DNA of 60,948 bases from Massilia niastensis DSM 21313 (lineage in GTDB: Bacteria; Pseudomonadota; Gammaproteobacteria; Burkholderiales; Burkholderiaceae_D). The position numbers and the translations under genes are program-made. The stretch is taken from assembly GCF_000382345.1 (NCBI RefSeq), contig NZ_KB908115.1, positions 1 to 60,948 on the forward strand. Direction: 5' to 3'. Below are positions 34,045-43,380 of this stretch, piece after piece. How positions within the stretch are numbered: the first letter of the stretch is position 1; each line of letters begins with the position of its first letter. The notes under the pieces are model-generated. The model had not been told where the DNA came from. It did no database searches and was given only the letters and a program-made list of their open reading frames with translations.

Positions 34045-35229
34045 TTAACACGACAATACGCGCGCCGCTTGCGCGTGGCGTTGTGCCAGCACGTCGCCGA
34101 AGATGCGCAACTGGCCGGCGGTGGTGTCGTCCCAGCTGAAGCGTTCCGCATAGCGGCGCGTGGCCGCGCGGTCCGGATAGGCGGCGCGCAGGGCGTTCAC
34201 GGCGTCGGCCACGCCCTGCGGGCTGCGCTCGGCCATCAATACGCCCGCTTCCGGCGCCGCCACCACTTCCGGCGTGCCGTACACGCGGCTGGCCACCACC
34301 GGGGTGCCGCAGGCCATGGCTTCAAGCAATACGTTGGCCCAGCCTTCGCGGCTGGAGGCCAGCACCAGGGCGTCGGCGCGGCCGTAGTGCTCGCGCAGCT
34401 GCGCCTGGGGCACGGCGCCGAGGAAGGTGACGCGCTGCGCCACCTGCAGGTCGCGCGCCAGGTTTTCCAGCATCGCGCGGTTGGGGCCGTCGCCGGCCAG
34501 CACCAGGCGCACGCCCGGCAGCAGCGGCAGCGCGCCGATGATCAGCTCCTGGGCCTTGACCGCCACCAGGTGGCCGACGCTCAGCAGGGTGAATTCCGGG
34601 TTCGGCTGGCGCTCGACCGGCTGGAACAGCTTGAGGTCGACGCCGTTGCGCAGCGAAGTCACGCGCTGCGCGTCCACGCCCAGCGCCACCACTTCGTCGC
34701 GCAGCGCATTGCAGACCGTGATCACGGCGTCGGCGCGGCGCGCCGCCCACTGGATCATGCGGCGCGGCAGCGGGTACTGCGGCAGCAGGGTGATGTCCGA
34801 GCCGCGCGCGGTGATCACCAGCGGCTTGTTGAAGCGGCGCGCCAGCATGGCGGCGGCCACGCCGTCGGGGTAGAAATAATGCGCGTCGATCAGGTCGAAG
34901 TCGTAACCCTCGTCGATGATGCGCGCGATCGCCGGCTTGACCGCCTGGGCCAGCAGCAGCGGGGCCAGGTTCATGCCGACCTTGGGCAGCACCGGGTAGC
35001 GCGGATGCGCCACCTGCAGGCCGTGGCGCACTTCATGGCGCGGCACCCTGGCCATCTTCGCGTAGTCGCCGAAACGCGGGTTCGACGACGGAAACCAGGG
35101 CACCGGCGCGACCACGCGCGCCTCGACCTGCCCGCCGGCGGCCAGGTGGCGCAGGCGGGTCTCGACGAAGATCCCGTGGCCCGGCTTTTCCAGGTTCGGG
35201 AACAGGGTGCTGAAGGTCAGGATCTTCAT
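34045..35229 (-). CDS. Glycosyltransferase family 4 protein
   Basis: A 394-aa GT-B enzyme. It begins MKILTFSTLFPNLEKPGHGIFVE, typical for exosortase-locus GT4 proteins. It has DLIDAHYFYPDGVAA, ITARGSDI, VCNALRDEVVALGV, LRNGVDLKLF and LLSVGHLVAVKAQELI. The donor-binding site is ASSREGWANVLLEAMACGTPVVAS (E-x7-E). It starts by a 4-base overlap with the upstream glycosyltransferase stop. It would transfer a hexose or derivative to the lipid-linked oligosaccharide on the cytoplasmic face. Confidence 0.92.
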   Translation of the reverse strand: MKILTFSTLFPNLEKPGHGIFVETRLRHLAAGGQVEARVVAPVPWFPSSNPRFGDYAKMARVPRHEVRHGLQVAHPRYPVLPKVGMNLAPLLLAQAVKPAIARIIDEGYDFDLIDAHYFYPDGVAAAMLARRFNKPLVITARGSDITLLPQYPLPRRMIQWAARRADAVITVCNALRDEVVALGVDAQRVTSLRNGVDLKLFQPVERQPNPEFTLLSVGHLVAVKAQELIIGALPLLPGVRLVLAGDGPNRAMLENLARDLQVAQRVTFLGAVPQAQLREHYGRADALVLASSREGWANVLLEAMACGTPVVASRVYGTPEVVAAPEAGVLMAERSPQGVADAVNALRAAYPDRAATRRYAERFSWDDTTAGQLRIFGDVLAQRHAQAARVLSC

Positions 35230-36440
35230 GCGGGCTGGAACCCCGTCAGGCGGCCGTAGATCTTCTTGTAGCGCGCCACCGTGCCCGGCCAGTTGCGCTC
35301 GTTCTCCACGTACCGGCGGCCGGCCGCGCGCAGCGCAGGCCACTGGCTTTGCTCCTCGAGCAGGGCGCCGACCTTGTCGGCCAGCGAATCCGGATCGTCG
35401 GCCCTGAACAGCACGCCGGTCTTGCCGTCGGCGATCAGCTCCAGGTGGCCGCCGACGTCGGAGGCGGCCAGGATCCGGCCCTGGGCCATCGCCTCGAGCG
35501 GCTTGAGCGGGGTCACCAGGTCGGTCAGGCGCATCGACAGGCGCGGATACACCAGCACGTCGAGCAGGTCGTAGTATTTCTGCACCTGGTCGTGCGGCAC
35601 GCGGCCGGTGAACACCACCTTGTCGGTGATGCCCAGGTCCTTCGCCAGCTGGCGCAGCTGGGCGTCCTGCGGGCCGCCGCCGACCAGCAGCACGCGCAGG
35701 TCGGGCAGGCGCGCCACCAGCTTCGGCACCGCGCGCAGCAGGATGTCCAGGCCCTCGTAGGCGTAGAACGAGCCGATGAAGCCGATCAGGCGCGAGCCCT
35801 GCAGGCCCAGCTTGCCCTTCAGCTCCTGGTCGGCGCTGCCGCCGACCGCGAACTTGTCGAGGTCGACCGAGTTCGGGATCACCGTGACCTTGTCCTCCGG
35901 GATGCCGCGCGCGACGATGTCCTTGCGCAGGCCTTCGCAGATGGTGGTGACGGCGTCGGCGCGGCGCAGCGCATAGGTCTCGAGCGCGCGCGTGGCGCGG
36001 TAGCGCAGGCCGTTCTCGGTGCTGGTCCCGTGGTCGACGGCGGCGTCCTCCCAGAACGCGCGCACCTCATACACCACGGGGATGCCGAACTTTTTTCCGG
36101 CACGCAGCGCCGCGATCGCGTTCAGGCTGGGGGAGTGGGCGTGCAGCACGTCCGGCTTGATCTGCGGGATGATCTCGTCCAGCCGGCGGCCGAGGCCATC
36201 GATGACCTCCTTGTGGTTCAGCAGGGGCAGCTTCGCCAGCGCGCTGTTCGACAGCGGCGTGCGGTAGAAGTGCAGGCCGTCGACGGTTTCGTCGCGCTGG
36301 TCGCCGGAATTCTGCTTGGAGCTGGTGATGTGGAAGGTTTCCCAGCCGAGCGCGCGCTGTTCGCGCAGGATCGAGCGGGTGCGGAAGGTGTAGCCGCTGT
36401 GCAGCGGGATCGAATGATCGAGGACGTGAAGGACTCGCAT
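35226..36440 (-). CDS. Exosortase A-associated glycosyltransferase (Daro_2409 type)
   Basis: A 404-aa GT4 protein of the TIGR04063 type. The opening MRVLHVLDHSIPLHSGYTFRT is diagnostic for that family, and DVLHAHSPSLNAIAA, VVYEVRAFWEDAA, TICEGLRKDIVARGI, VIPNSVDLDKF, GFIGSFYAYEGLDILL and LVTPLKPLEAMAQGRILAASDVGG follow. It is complete. It belongs to the core of the exosortase A glycan pathway, between the amidotransferase and another GT4. Donor sugar unknown. Confidence 0.93.
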   Translation of the reverse strand: MRVLHVLDHSIPLHSGYTFRTRSILREQRALGWETFHITSSKQNSGDQRDETVDGLHFYRTPLSNSALAKLPLLNHKEVIDGLGRRLDEIIPQIKPDVLHAHSPSLNAIAALRAGKKFGIPVVYEVRAFWEDAAVDHGTSTENGLRYRATRALETYALRRADAVTTICEGLRKDIVARGIPEDKVTVIPNSVDLDKFAVGGSADQELKGKLGLQGSRLIGFIGSFYAYEGLDILLRAVPKLVARLPDLRVLLVGGGPQDAQLRQLAKDLGITDKVVFTGRVPHDQVQKYYDLLDVLVYPRLSMRLTDLVTPLKPLEAMAQGRILAASDVGGHLELIADGKTGVLFRADDPDSLADKVGALLEEQSQWPALRAAGRRYVENERNWPGTVARYKKIYGRLTGFQPA

Positions 36441-36465
36441 GGCGTTGTATAACTCCTATACTCCA

Positions 36466-38370
36466 TTAGGCGGCGGCGGCCGCGCCGTTCTTGCGCAGGA
36501 AAGCGTCGAACATCAGGACCGACCACAGCGCCGTGCTGTGATCCTTGGTACGGGCCTGGTGTTCGTCGACCATCTGTTTCAGGTAGCCGGCGTTGAAGAT
36601 GCCGGTGTCGAGCAGGGCCGGATTCAGCACGGCGCGCCGCATCGATTCGAGCAGCGGTCCGCGCAGCCAGGCGGCCAGCGGGATCGAGAAGCCCTGCTTC
36701 TTGCGGTACAGGATGTCGTCCGACAGGTAGGGCTGCAGGGCCTTCTTGAAAATGTGCTTGCCTTCGCCGTTGCGCAGCTTCGAGGTCGATGGCAGGCCCG
36801 ACACCCATTCCACGAACTGGTGGTCGAGCAGCGGCACCCGCACTTCGAGCGCGTGCGCCATGCTGGCGCGGTCGACCTTGGTCAGGATGTCGCCCGGCAG
36901 GTAGGTCTTCATGTCGAGGTACTGGATCAGGGACAGCGGATCGTCGGTCGGGGACTGGGCGGCGTAGCCGCGCATCACCTCGACCGCGCGGTAGCCCTGC
37001 AGGCGCTGGCGGAAGCTCTCCGAGAACAGCTGGCTGCGCACCCGGTCGTTGTTGATCGACACGCCGTGGAAGTAGCCCTCGGTCAGGTCGCGCGCCAGCG
37101 CCTCGAAGGTGGTCTTGGCGCGGAACACGCGCGGCGCCCAGTCGGCCTTCGGGTAGGCCTTGCCCAGCAGGCCGAACACGGGCTTGCGCACCGCCAGCGG
37201 CAGCATCGAGCGCACCCTTTCCTCGCCCATCGCCATGCGGTGGCGGCGATAGCCGGCGAAGTTCTCGTCGCCGCCGTCGCCCGACAGGGCCACCGTGACG
37301 CGCTTCCTGGCCAGCTGGCAGACGCGGTAGGTCGGGATCGCCGAGCTGTCGGCATAGGGCTCGTCGTACAGCGCGGCCAGGGTGTCGAGCAGGCCGTAGT
37401 CGTCCTTGTCGACGGTCTCGCACTGGTGATTCGTCCGGTAGCGCTCGGCCACCTGGCGCGCGTAGTCGGATTCGTCGAAGGCCGGGTCGTTGAAGGCGAT
37501 CGAGCAGGTGTTGACCGGCTCGCTGCCGATCCCGGCCATCATCGCCACGATCGCGCTCGAGTCGACGCCGCCCGACAGGAAGGCGCCCAGCGGCACGTCG
37601 GCGATCAGGTGGCTCTCGACCGCCTCGCGCAGGCGCACGACCAGTTCGCCCTCGATGTCGCGGTCGGTCATGCCCAGGTGCGGCTTGAACGGCACGTCCC
37701 AGAACTGCTTCGACTTCGGCAGCGGCTGGCCGACGCGCAGGGTCAGGGTGTGGCCGGGCAGCAGCTTGTGGGCGCTGGTGAAGATGGTGCGCGGCTCCGG
37801 CACGTAGCCGTAGGCGAAATACTCCTCGACCGCCAGCGGGTCGATCTCGCGCTTCAGGTTCGGCAGCGACAGCAGCGACTTGAGCTCGGAGCCGAAGGCG
37901 AACATCCCGTCCGGCAGCACGGCGTAATGCATCGGCTTGATGCCGATGCGGTCGCGCGCCAGGAACAGCGTCCGGCGCGGGCGGTCCCAGATCGCGAACG
38001 CGAACATGCCGCGCAGGTGGGTGACGCAGTCCTCGCCCCATTGCTCCCAGGCGTGGACGATGGTCTCGCTGTCGGACGGGGTGCGGAATGTGTGTCCCAG
38101 CCCCTGCAGCTCGGTGCGCAGCTCGCGGAAGTTGTAGATCTCGCCGTTGAACACCAGGGCGATGCTGTCGTCCTCGTTGAACAGCGGCTGCAGGCCCGCT
38201 TCCAGGGCGATGATCGACAGGCGGCGGTGGCCGAAGGCCAGTCCCGGCTCCAGGTGCAGGTCGCCTTCGACCGGCCCGCGGTGGAACTGGCTTTCGTTCA
38301 TCCGGTGCAGCAGGTCGCGGTCGATCGTGCGACCGCCCTGCATGTCAAAAATTCCAACTATTCCGCACAT
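36466..38370 (-). CDS. Asparagine synthase-like amidotransferase 1, exosortase A-associated
   Basis: A 634-aa class II glutamine amidotransferase/asparagine synthetase-like protein (TIGR03108 type). The start MCGIVGIFD places the catalytic Cys2 at the mature N-terminus. RRLSIIALEAG, NGEIYNF and the glutaminase domain end near residue 160. The synthetase domain has the PPi loop AFLSGGVDSSAIVA and ALSGDGGDENFAGYRRH. It would amidate a carboxylate using glutamine and ATP. With tviB/tviC-type genes producing HexNAc-uronates, a uronic acid of the repeat is a reasonable substrate (inference). It overlaps the upstream glycosyltransferase by 13 bases. Confidence 0.94.
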   Translation of the reverse strand: MCGIVGIFDMQGGRTIDRDLLHRMNESQFHRGPVEGDLHLEPGLAFGHRRLSIIALEAGLQPLFNEDDSIALVFNGEIYNFRELRTELQGLGHTFRTPSDSETIVHAWEQWGEDCVTHLRGMFAFAIWDRPRRTLFLARDRIGIKPMHYAVLPDGMFAFGSELKSLLSLPNLKREIDPLAVEEYFAYGYVPEPRTIFTSAHKLLPGHTLTLRVGQPLPKSKQFWDVPFKPHLGMTDRDIEGELVVRLREAVESHLIADVPLGAFLSGGVDSSAIVAMMAGIGSEPVNTCSIAFNDPAFDESDYARQVAERYRTNHQCETVDKDDYGLLDTLAALYDEPYADSSAIPTYRVCQLARKRVTVALSGDGGDENFAGYRRHRMAMGEERVRSMLPLAVRKPVFGLLGKAYPKADWAPRVFRAKTTFEALARDLTEGYFHGVSINNDRVRSQLFSESFRQRLQGYRAVEVMRGYAAQSPTDDPLSLIQYLDMKTYLPGDILTKVDRASMAHALEVRVPLLDHQFVEWVSGLPSTSKLRNGEGKHIFKKALQPYLSDDILYRKKQGFSIPLAAWLRGPLLESMRRAVLNPALLDTGIFNAGYLKQMVDEHQARTKDHSTALWSVLMFDAFLRKNGAAAAA

Positions 38371-39548
38371 GGTGTGATCGCCTTTTTTGTCTTGGTCTTG
38401 GTTTGGCACAGCCCGTCGTACAAGGCGACGTAGGCCGCCAGCATGGCCTGCATGCTGTACTGCTGTTCGATGCGCGCGCGTCCGGCCGCGCCGTGGAGGC
38501 GCGCGCGCTTGCGGTCCCGCACATAGCCGGCCAGCGCCGCCGCCAGCCGCTCCGGATCGCCCGCCGGCACCAGGGCGCCGGTGGCGCCGTCGGCCACCAG
38601 GTCGGGGATGCCGCCGACCGCGGTCGCGACCACCGGCAGGCCGCTTGCCATCGCTTCCAGCAGGGTCACCGGCGTGCCCTCGGCGATCGAGGACAGGGCG
38701 AACAGCGAAAAGCTGCGCATGGCCGGAGCGACGTCGCTGCGCGGCCCGGCCAGCCACACGCTGTCCTGCAGGCCGAGCTGCGCCACCTGGGCGCCGAGGC
38801 GCTCGCGCAGCGGGCCGTCGCCGACCAGCACCAGGCGCAGCTTCTGGCCCGGCAGCAGGGCGCGCAGGCGGGCGAAGGCGGCGACCAGGGTGGCCTGGTC
38901 CTTCACGTCCTGCAGGCGGCCGACGGTGCCGATCACGAAGGCCTGCGGATCGTCCTGCCAGGGCTCTTGGGCCGGCGCGCCGGGCGTTGCTGGACGGAAG
39001 CGCCCGGTGTCGACCCCGTTGTCGATCAGCAGCAGCTTGTCCTGCGGGATCCCGACCACGTCGCGCAGCCAGGTGCGCAGGTCGCGCGACACCGGGACGA
39101 TGCGGTCGATCAGGGGCGCGACGGCGCGGCGCAGCAGGTTGTGCTTGCGGTTCAGTCCCTGCGGATCGCGCGCATCGCGTCCATGCTCGGCGTGCACCCG
39201 CACCGGCACGCCGGCGACGAAGGCGGTCGCCGCGTATTCGATCGTGCCCAGGTTGTAGGTGTGCAGGATCGCCGGGCGCAGGCGGCGCAGCAGCCGGTAC
39301 AGGTCGGCGTGGGTGCCGAGGCCCGCTCCCGGCGGCTTGTGCAGCGCGAACAGCTCGACGCCGGGACGGACGATGCGCTGGGCGAAGTCGGTGTAGTCGG
39401 TCAGGCAGACCACCGCGTGCCGGTAATGGTGGGCCGGCATGCGGTTGATGGTGTCGACCAGCAGCGTCTCCAGCCCGCCGATGTCGAGGCGGTAGATCAG
39501 GTGCACGATCAGCGGCGGCTGGGGCGTGGAAACGGTGACGGCAGCCAT
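38358..39548 (-). CDS. Glycosyltransferase, PEP-CTERM/EpsH1-associated (stp2 type)
   Basis: A 396-aa GT4 protein of the TIGR03088 type. Opening LIVHLIYRLDIGGLETLLVD, RVHAEHGRDARDPQGLNRKHNLLRR, VPVSRDLRTWLRDVVG, LIDNGVDTGRF, VIGTVGRLQDVKDQATLV and ALSSIAEGTPVTLLEAMASGLPVVATAVGG are all characteristic. It is one of the two glycosyltransferases most consistently linked to EpsH-type exosortase loci. Its gene starts two bases after the xrtA stop. Confidence 0.95.
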   Translation of the reverse strand: MAAVTVSTPQPPLIVHLIYRLDIGGLETLLVDTINRMPAHHYRHAVVCLTDYTDFAQRIVRPGVELFALHKPPGAGLGTHADLYRLLRRLRPAILHTYNLGTIEYAATAFVAGVPVRVHAEHGRDARDPQGLNRKHNLLRRAVAPLIDRIVPVSRDLRTWLRDVVGIPQDKLLLIDNGVDTGRFRPATPGAPAQEPWQDDPQAFVIGTVGRLQDVKDQATLVAAFARLRALLPGQKLRLVLVGDGPLRERLGAQVAQLGLQDSVWLAGPRSDVAPAMRSFSLFALSSIAEGTPVTLLEAMASGLPVVATAVGGIPDLVADGATGALVPAGDPERLAAALAGYVRDRKRARLHGAAGRARIEQQYSMQAMLAAYVALYDGLCQTKTKTKKAITPCAE

Positions 39549-39550
39549 GT

Positions 39551-41092
39551 TCAGCGTCCCCGGGTTGCCGCCAGCGCCGTGTCGAGCGCTCCGAAGTTGT
39601 CGGCCACGAAGGCGCGCAGCGCGGCGCGCGCCTGGTCCTTGCTGTCGCTGAACGGCGCGGCCAGCGCGATCATGGCGCCGTCGTCGCCGCGCAAGCGCAG
39701 CCGGGCGCCGGCCTGGCGCAGCTTGCCGTCCACGTTGCTGGCGGTGTACTGGCCGTCGATCCACATCACCTGCCAGACCAGGATGTTCCCGTCCGGTCCC
39801 TGCAGCACGGTTTCGCGCAGCGGCAGGACGCGGTCCCCCGCCTGTTCGCTTACCACGCGGCTCGACAGCGGGTGGAAGGCGTCGCGTTCGGCGGTCAGGC
39901 GGTTTACCGAGCTGATCAGGCCTTTCTCCTTGGTCTGGTTGCGGTAGTACAGCAGCTGCAGGCGCACCTTGCGATCGAGGCCGGCGCGCTCGTAGGTGCG
40001 CGCCAGCTGCGCATCCGGCTCCATGTAGCGCACTTCCCAGTCCGGGAAGCCGGCCGCCACCTGCCAGGACAGGGCCGGCTCGGCCAGCCGGACCTGCGCC
40101 GGATTGTGGTTGGCGCGGTCGCTGAAGGCGGCGAAGGCCGGCCACAGCGCGGCCAGGGCGACCACCGCCGCCGCCATCGGCGCCAAGCGGCCGGGCGCAT
40201 CCGGGAACGAACCGGCGGCCACGGCGCGTTCGGCGGCCGGCTGTTCGTCCTGGCGCCAGTAGCTGCCGATCCAGAACATGAGGAACATGATCAGGCCGAA
40301 GAACAGCCAGCCGTAGATGATGTGGTCGACGCCGGTGGCCAGTTCCATGCCGCTGCTGTGGCCGATCATCACGATCATGTAGGCGCGCAGGCCGTTGGCG
40401 ACGATCGGCACCACCACCGACAGGGCGATGAACACGGTGCGGCGCAGGTTCGAGCGGTAGGTCAGGTAGGCGTACAGGGAGCCCAGCGTGATCGACGAGA
40501 TCAGGTAGCGGATGCCGCTGCAGGCCTCGACCACCGACCAGCTGCCGGTCGGCAGTTCGAAGCGGGTGCCGTTGCGCAGCACCGGGATGCCGGTCGCCTG
40601 CACCGCCCAGATGGTGAAGTCGGCGGTGAAGTGGATCAGCGGTTCGACGAAGATCTCGCCGAACGGCACCGCGAACAGCAGGAACAGCAGCGGGAAGGCG
40701 AGCGAACCGGCCAGGCGCGGGCCGAACAGGGCCAGCGCCGCGGCCGGGAGCATGGCCACGAAGGCGTACTGCATCACCACCTGCACGTCGCCCATGCGCC
40801 CCGCCATCCAGGCGGCGCCGGCAAGCAGCAGCAGCAGCAGCGCCGGCGCATACGGACGCGCCGGGATCAGGCTGAAGTTCTCGCGGCGGCGCCAGATCAG
40901 CCACAGGCTGATCGGCAGGATCACGTAGCCGTGGGCGAAGGTCTCGGAACTGTTCCAGATCGAGACCATCGAGCCGGCGGTCTGGAAGTACAGCACGAAC
41001 GGGGCCAGCATGGCCAGCGCCAGCAGCGCGATGCCGGTGCGCGACAGGGGGGCGGGGGCATGCACCACGCCCGGCGGCGGTTTCAGATACAT
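39551..41092 (-). CDS. xrtA: Exosortase A (XrtA) fused to EpsI domain
   Basis: A 513-aa inner-membrane protein. Residues about 18-280 are exosortase, with eight or so helices, the catalytic Cys191 in WSVVEACSGIRYL, Arg236 in VANGLRAYMI and His257 in VDHIIYGW, the Cys-Arg-His triad of the family. Residues about 295-510 are an EpsI domain facing the periplasm, joined in one chain as in other XrtA systems. It is thought to cut proteins at the PEP motif and probably to transfer them to a carrier. The target in this window is the PEP-CTERM protein at 54250. The gene overlaps the upstream glycosyltransferase gene by 10 bases. Confidence 0.96.
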   Translation of the reverse strand: MYLKPPPGVVHAPAPLSRTGIALLALAMLAPFVLYFQTAGSMVSIWNSSETFAHGYVILPISLWLIWRRRENFSLIPARPYAPALLLLLLAGAAWMAGRMGDVQVVMQYAFVAMLPAAALALFGPRLAGSLAFPLLFLLFAVPFGEIFVEPLIHFTADFTIWAVQATGIPVLRNGTRFELPTGSWSVVEACSGIRYLISSITLGSLYAYLTYRSNLRRTVFIALSVVVPIVANGLRAYMIVMIGHSSGMELATGVDHIIYGWLFFGLIMFLMFWIGSYWRQDEQPAAERAVAAGSFPDAPGRLAPMAAAVVALAALWPAFAAFSDRANHNPAQVRLAEPALSWQVAAGFPDWEVRYMEPDAQLARTYERAGLDRKVRLQLLYYRNQTKEKGLISSVNRLTAERDAFHPLSSRVVSEQAGDRVLPLRETVLQGPDGNILVWQVMWIDGQYTASNVDGKLRQAGARLRLRGDDGAMIALAAPFSDSKDQARAALRAFVADNFGALDTALAATRGR

Positions 41093-42276
41093 TCGAGACG
41101 CTCCCCAATGCAGGCCAGGTTGCTGGACCAGCTATACTTGCATTCGACCCGGGCGCGCGCGGCCAGGCCGATCTCGTTGTCCTGGCGTTCCAGCAGGGCG
41201 GCGACGGCGTCGGCGAAGCCGGCGCCGTCTTCGGCCAGCACCAGTTCGCGGCCCGGCTCGGCGTCGATGCCTTCCAGCGCCTGCGGCGACACCACCACCG
41301 GAGTGGCCATCGCCATCGCCTCGAGCACCTTGTTCTGGATGCCGCGCGCGATGCGCAGCGGCGCCACCGCCGCCCTGGCGTGGGCGATGTAGGGGCGCAC
41401 GTCCGGCACCGTGCCGGTCACCTTGACGCCGGGCAGGCGCGCCAGTTCCTGCACCGCCGCCGTGGGACGGGCGCCGACGATGTAGAACCGCAGGTCGGGA
41501 TGGCGCGCGCGCAGGATCGGCATGGCTTCGGCCGCGAACCACTGCACCGCGTCCACGTTCGGCCAGTAGTCCATCGCGCCGGTGAACACGACGGCGCACT
41601 CGCCCGGCGCAAACGGGCTGGCGTAGCTGCCGGCGGGCGTGAAGTAGTCGGTGTCGACGCCGTTGGTGAAGAAGCCGATCTTGGCGTCGCTTTCCGGGGC
41701 CAGCTTGCGGAACAGGTCGGCCTCGGGGCCCGACACGAACAGCGAGGCGTCGTACTCGCGCGCCACCTGGCGCTCGTAGTGGAGCAGCTGGCGCGCCTCG
41801 TGGCGGTACAGCCAGCTCATCGGCCAGGATTTCTTGTCGGCGTACTGGCGCCACTTGTCGGAATCGACATCGCAGAAGTCGACCACGCGGCGCGCGCCGG
41901 GGAAGCGGTCGGCGTACTGCGCCATCGCCGACGAGAACACCAGCACCCGCTCGATCTTGTGGGCGGCCACGGTCTGGTCGACCCAGCGCTGCATTTCGCC
42001 GTCGCGGTAGTAGTCCAGCGAGAGCGAGCGTCCCTTGACCAGCGCGCCCAGGCTGCGCACCCGCGCAAGAAGCGGATTCAGGGTCGCGAAATGGCTGCTC
42101 GCGCACAAGGCTTCCACCTTCGGCACGTGCTGCCAGTCGTCGGCGTCGTCGACAAAAGTAGCCAGGTGCACCTTGTAGTCGCGCGCCAGGTGCTTCAGCA
42201 GGTGGTAGGACCGGATCTTGTCACCCTTGTTCGGCGGGTAGGGGATCCGGTGTATCAGCAGCAGCAGGTCTTCCAC
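41083..42276 (-). CDS. Glycosyltransferase, PEP-CTERM/EpsH1-associated (stp1 type)
   Basis: A 397-aa GT-B protein of the TIGR03087 type. LLLLIHRIPYPPNKGDKIRSYHLLKHLA is the family signature. Then come VVDFCDVDSDKWRQYA, FFTNGVDTDYF, VVFTGAMDYWPNVDAVQWF, VTGTVPDVRPYIAHA and GIQNKVLEAMAMATPVVVSP (E-x7-E donor site). The GTG start at 42276 gives the usual N-terminus; no in-frame ATG lies nearby. It directly precedes xrtA, the standard arrangement. Confidence 0.95.
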   Translation of the reverse strand: MEDLLLLIHRIPYPPNKGDKIRSYHLLKHLARDYKVHLATFVDDADDWQHVPKVEALCASSHFATLNPLLARVRSLGALVKGRSLSLDYYRDGEMQRWVDQTVAAHKIERVLVFSSAMAQYADRFPGARRVVDFCDVDSDKWRQYADKKSWPMSWLYRHEARQLLHYERQVAREYDASLFVSGPEADLFRKLAPESDAKIGFFTNGVDTDYFTPAGSYASPFAPGECAVVFTGAMDYWPNVDAVQWFAAEAMPILRARHPDLRFYIVGARPTAAVQELARLPGVKVTGTVPDVRPYIAHARAAVAPLRIARGIQNKVLEAMAMATPVVVSPQALEGIDAEPGRELVLAEDGAGFADAVAALLERQDNEIGLAARARVECKYSWSSNLACIGERLECI

Positions 42277-42280
42277 GGCA

Positions 42281-43378
42281 TTACCCCAGGTTGCGGACGA
42301 TGTACGGGCCGAGGAAGTTCGCCACCGGCAGCGGCAGCTTCTTCCACATCTTGATGAACAGCTGGTATTTCGGATTCAGCGGATTGTTGTCCGGCAGCTG
42401 GTTCGCGGCATACAGCTTGTATTCGTAGGGCAGCGGCGTGGCGGTGAAGCCCCAGTTCTTCTTGAAGTCGTAGGCGCCGGTGCCGATCTTGCTGCGTCCG
42501 TAGTCGAAGACGCGGCAGCCGCGGGCGGCGGCCGCCTGCATCAGGTTCCAGTACAGGAAGTCGTTGCCGGCCGTGTGGCGCGCCAGCTCGGTGCCGCCGC
42601 CGTAGTACGGAACCACCTCGTCGCGCCAGTAGAACGACAGCACCGAGCCCACCAGCTGGCCGTCGGCGGTGGTGACGGTGCGCACCTCGCATTCGTCGCC
42701 GAACACGTCCAGCAGCATGGCGAAGTACTTCTTCGGGAACACCGGGGTGCCCAGGCGCAGCACGCTGTGGGCATAGGCGTCGAACATGCGGTCGACGTTG
42801 TCGTCGATCTCGCCGATGAGGCCATGCTTGATCCCCTTGCGCACCATCGCGCGCTGCTTGCGCGGGATGGCGGTCATGTTGGTCTCGTCGTCGCCGGTGA
42901 TCTCCTTGCGGAAGGTGACGTACAGCTCCCTGGTGTGCCAGCTCGGGTCGTCCGGATGGGCGCGCTGCATGCCGCGGTATTCCAGGTGGCCGACGCCCAG
43001 CCTGAGCGCCAGTTCGTGCGCGGCCAGGTCGAGCAGGGGACGCGCGGCGTCGTCGATCGCGGCCACGCCGCCGTACACGCAGAACGGCATCGCGCCCAGC
43101 GAATGGCCGAACAGGCGGCTCTTGATCTCGGCCAGCGGCAGCACGCCCTGGATCTGGCCGTCCTGCTCGACGTAGTAGAACCAGGTGCGGATGCCGAACG
43201 ACTGTTCCAGCACTTTCTGCCAGCCGGACAGGTGGAAGAAGGTCGCTTCCGGGCAGGCGCGCACGAAGGCGTCCCAGCGGGCGCGATCGCGCGGTTGCAT
43301 CAGGTGCAGGGTGCGCGGGCCGGTCGCGGTGACCGGGGCCGCGCGCTTGGCTTGTGCGGCTTCAGTAATCAGGTTCAT
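42281..43378 (-). CDS. FemAB family protein, XrtA/PEP-CTERM-associated
   Basis: A 365-aa GNAT-fold protein of the pepcterm_femAB (TIGR03019) type. PEATFFHLSGWQKVLEQSFG, YYVEQDGQIQGVLPLAEIKSRLFG, MTAIPRKQRAMVRKGIKHGL, GTPVFPKKYFAMLLDVFGD and FDYGRSKIGTGAYDFKKNWGF are typical. FemAB relatives transfer aminoacyl groups, so it may aminoacylate a sugar or a protein end created by XrtA. It is cytoplasmic, with no signal peptide. It starts two bases after the deacetylase stop and ends four bases before the next start. Confidence 0.94.
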   Translation of the reverse strand: MNLITEAAQAKRAAPVTATGPRTLHLMQPRDRARWDAFVRACPEATFFHLSGWQKVLEQSFGIRTWFYYVEQDGQIQGVLPLAEIKSRLFGHSLGAMPFCVYGGVAAIDDAARPLLDLAAHELALRLGVGHLEYRGMQRAHPDDPSWHTRELYVTFRKEITGDDETNMTAIPRKQRAMVRKGIKHGLIGEIDDNVDRMFDAYAHSVLRLGTPVFPKKYFAMLLDVFGDECEVRTVTTADGQLVGSVLSFYWRDEVVPYYGGGTELARHTAGNDFLYWNLMQAAAARGCRVFDYGRSKIGTGAYDFKKNWGFTATPLPYEYKLYAANQLPDNNPLNPKYQLFIKMWKKLPLPVANFLGPYIVRNLG

Positions 43379-43380
43379 GC

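Noticed and set aside
36439..38433. 664-codon plus-strand open frame
   Set aside because: Shadow of the amidotransferase gene. No recognisable domain, and it crosses operon junctions of the true strand.
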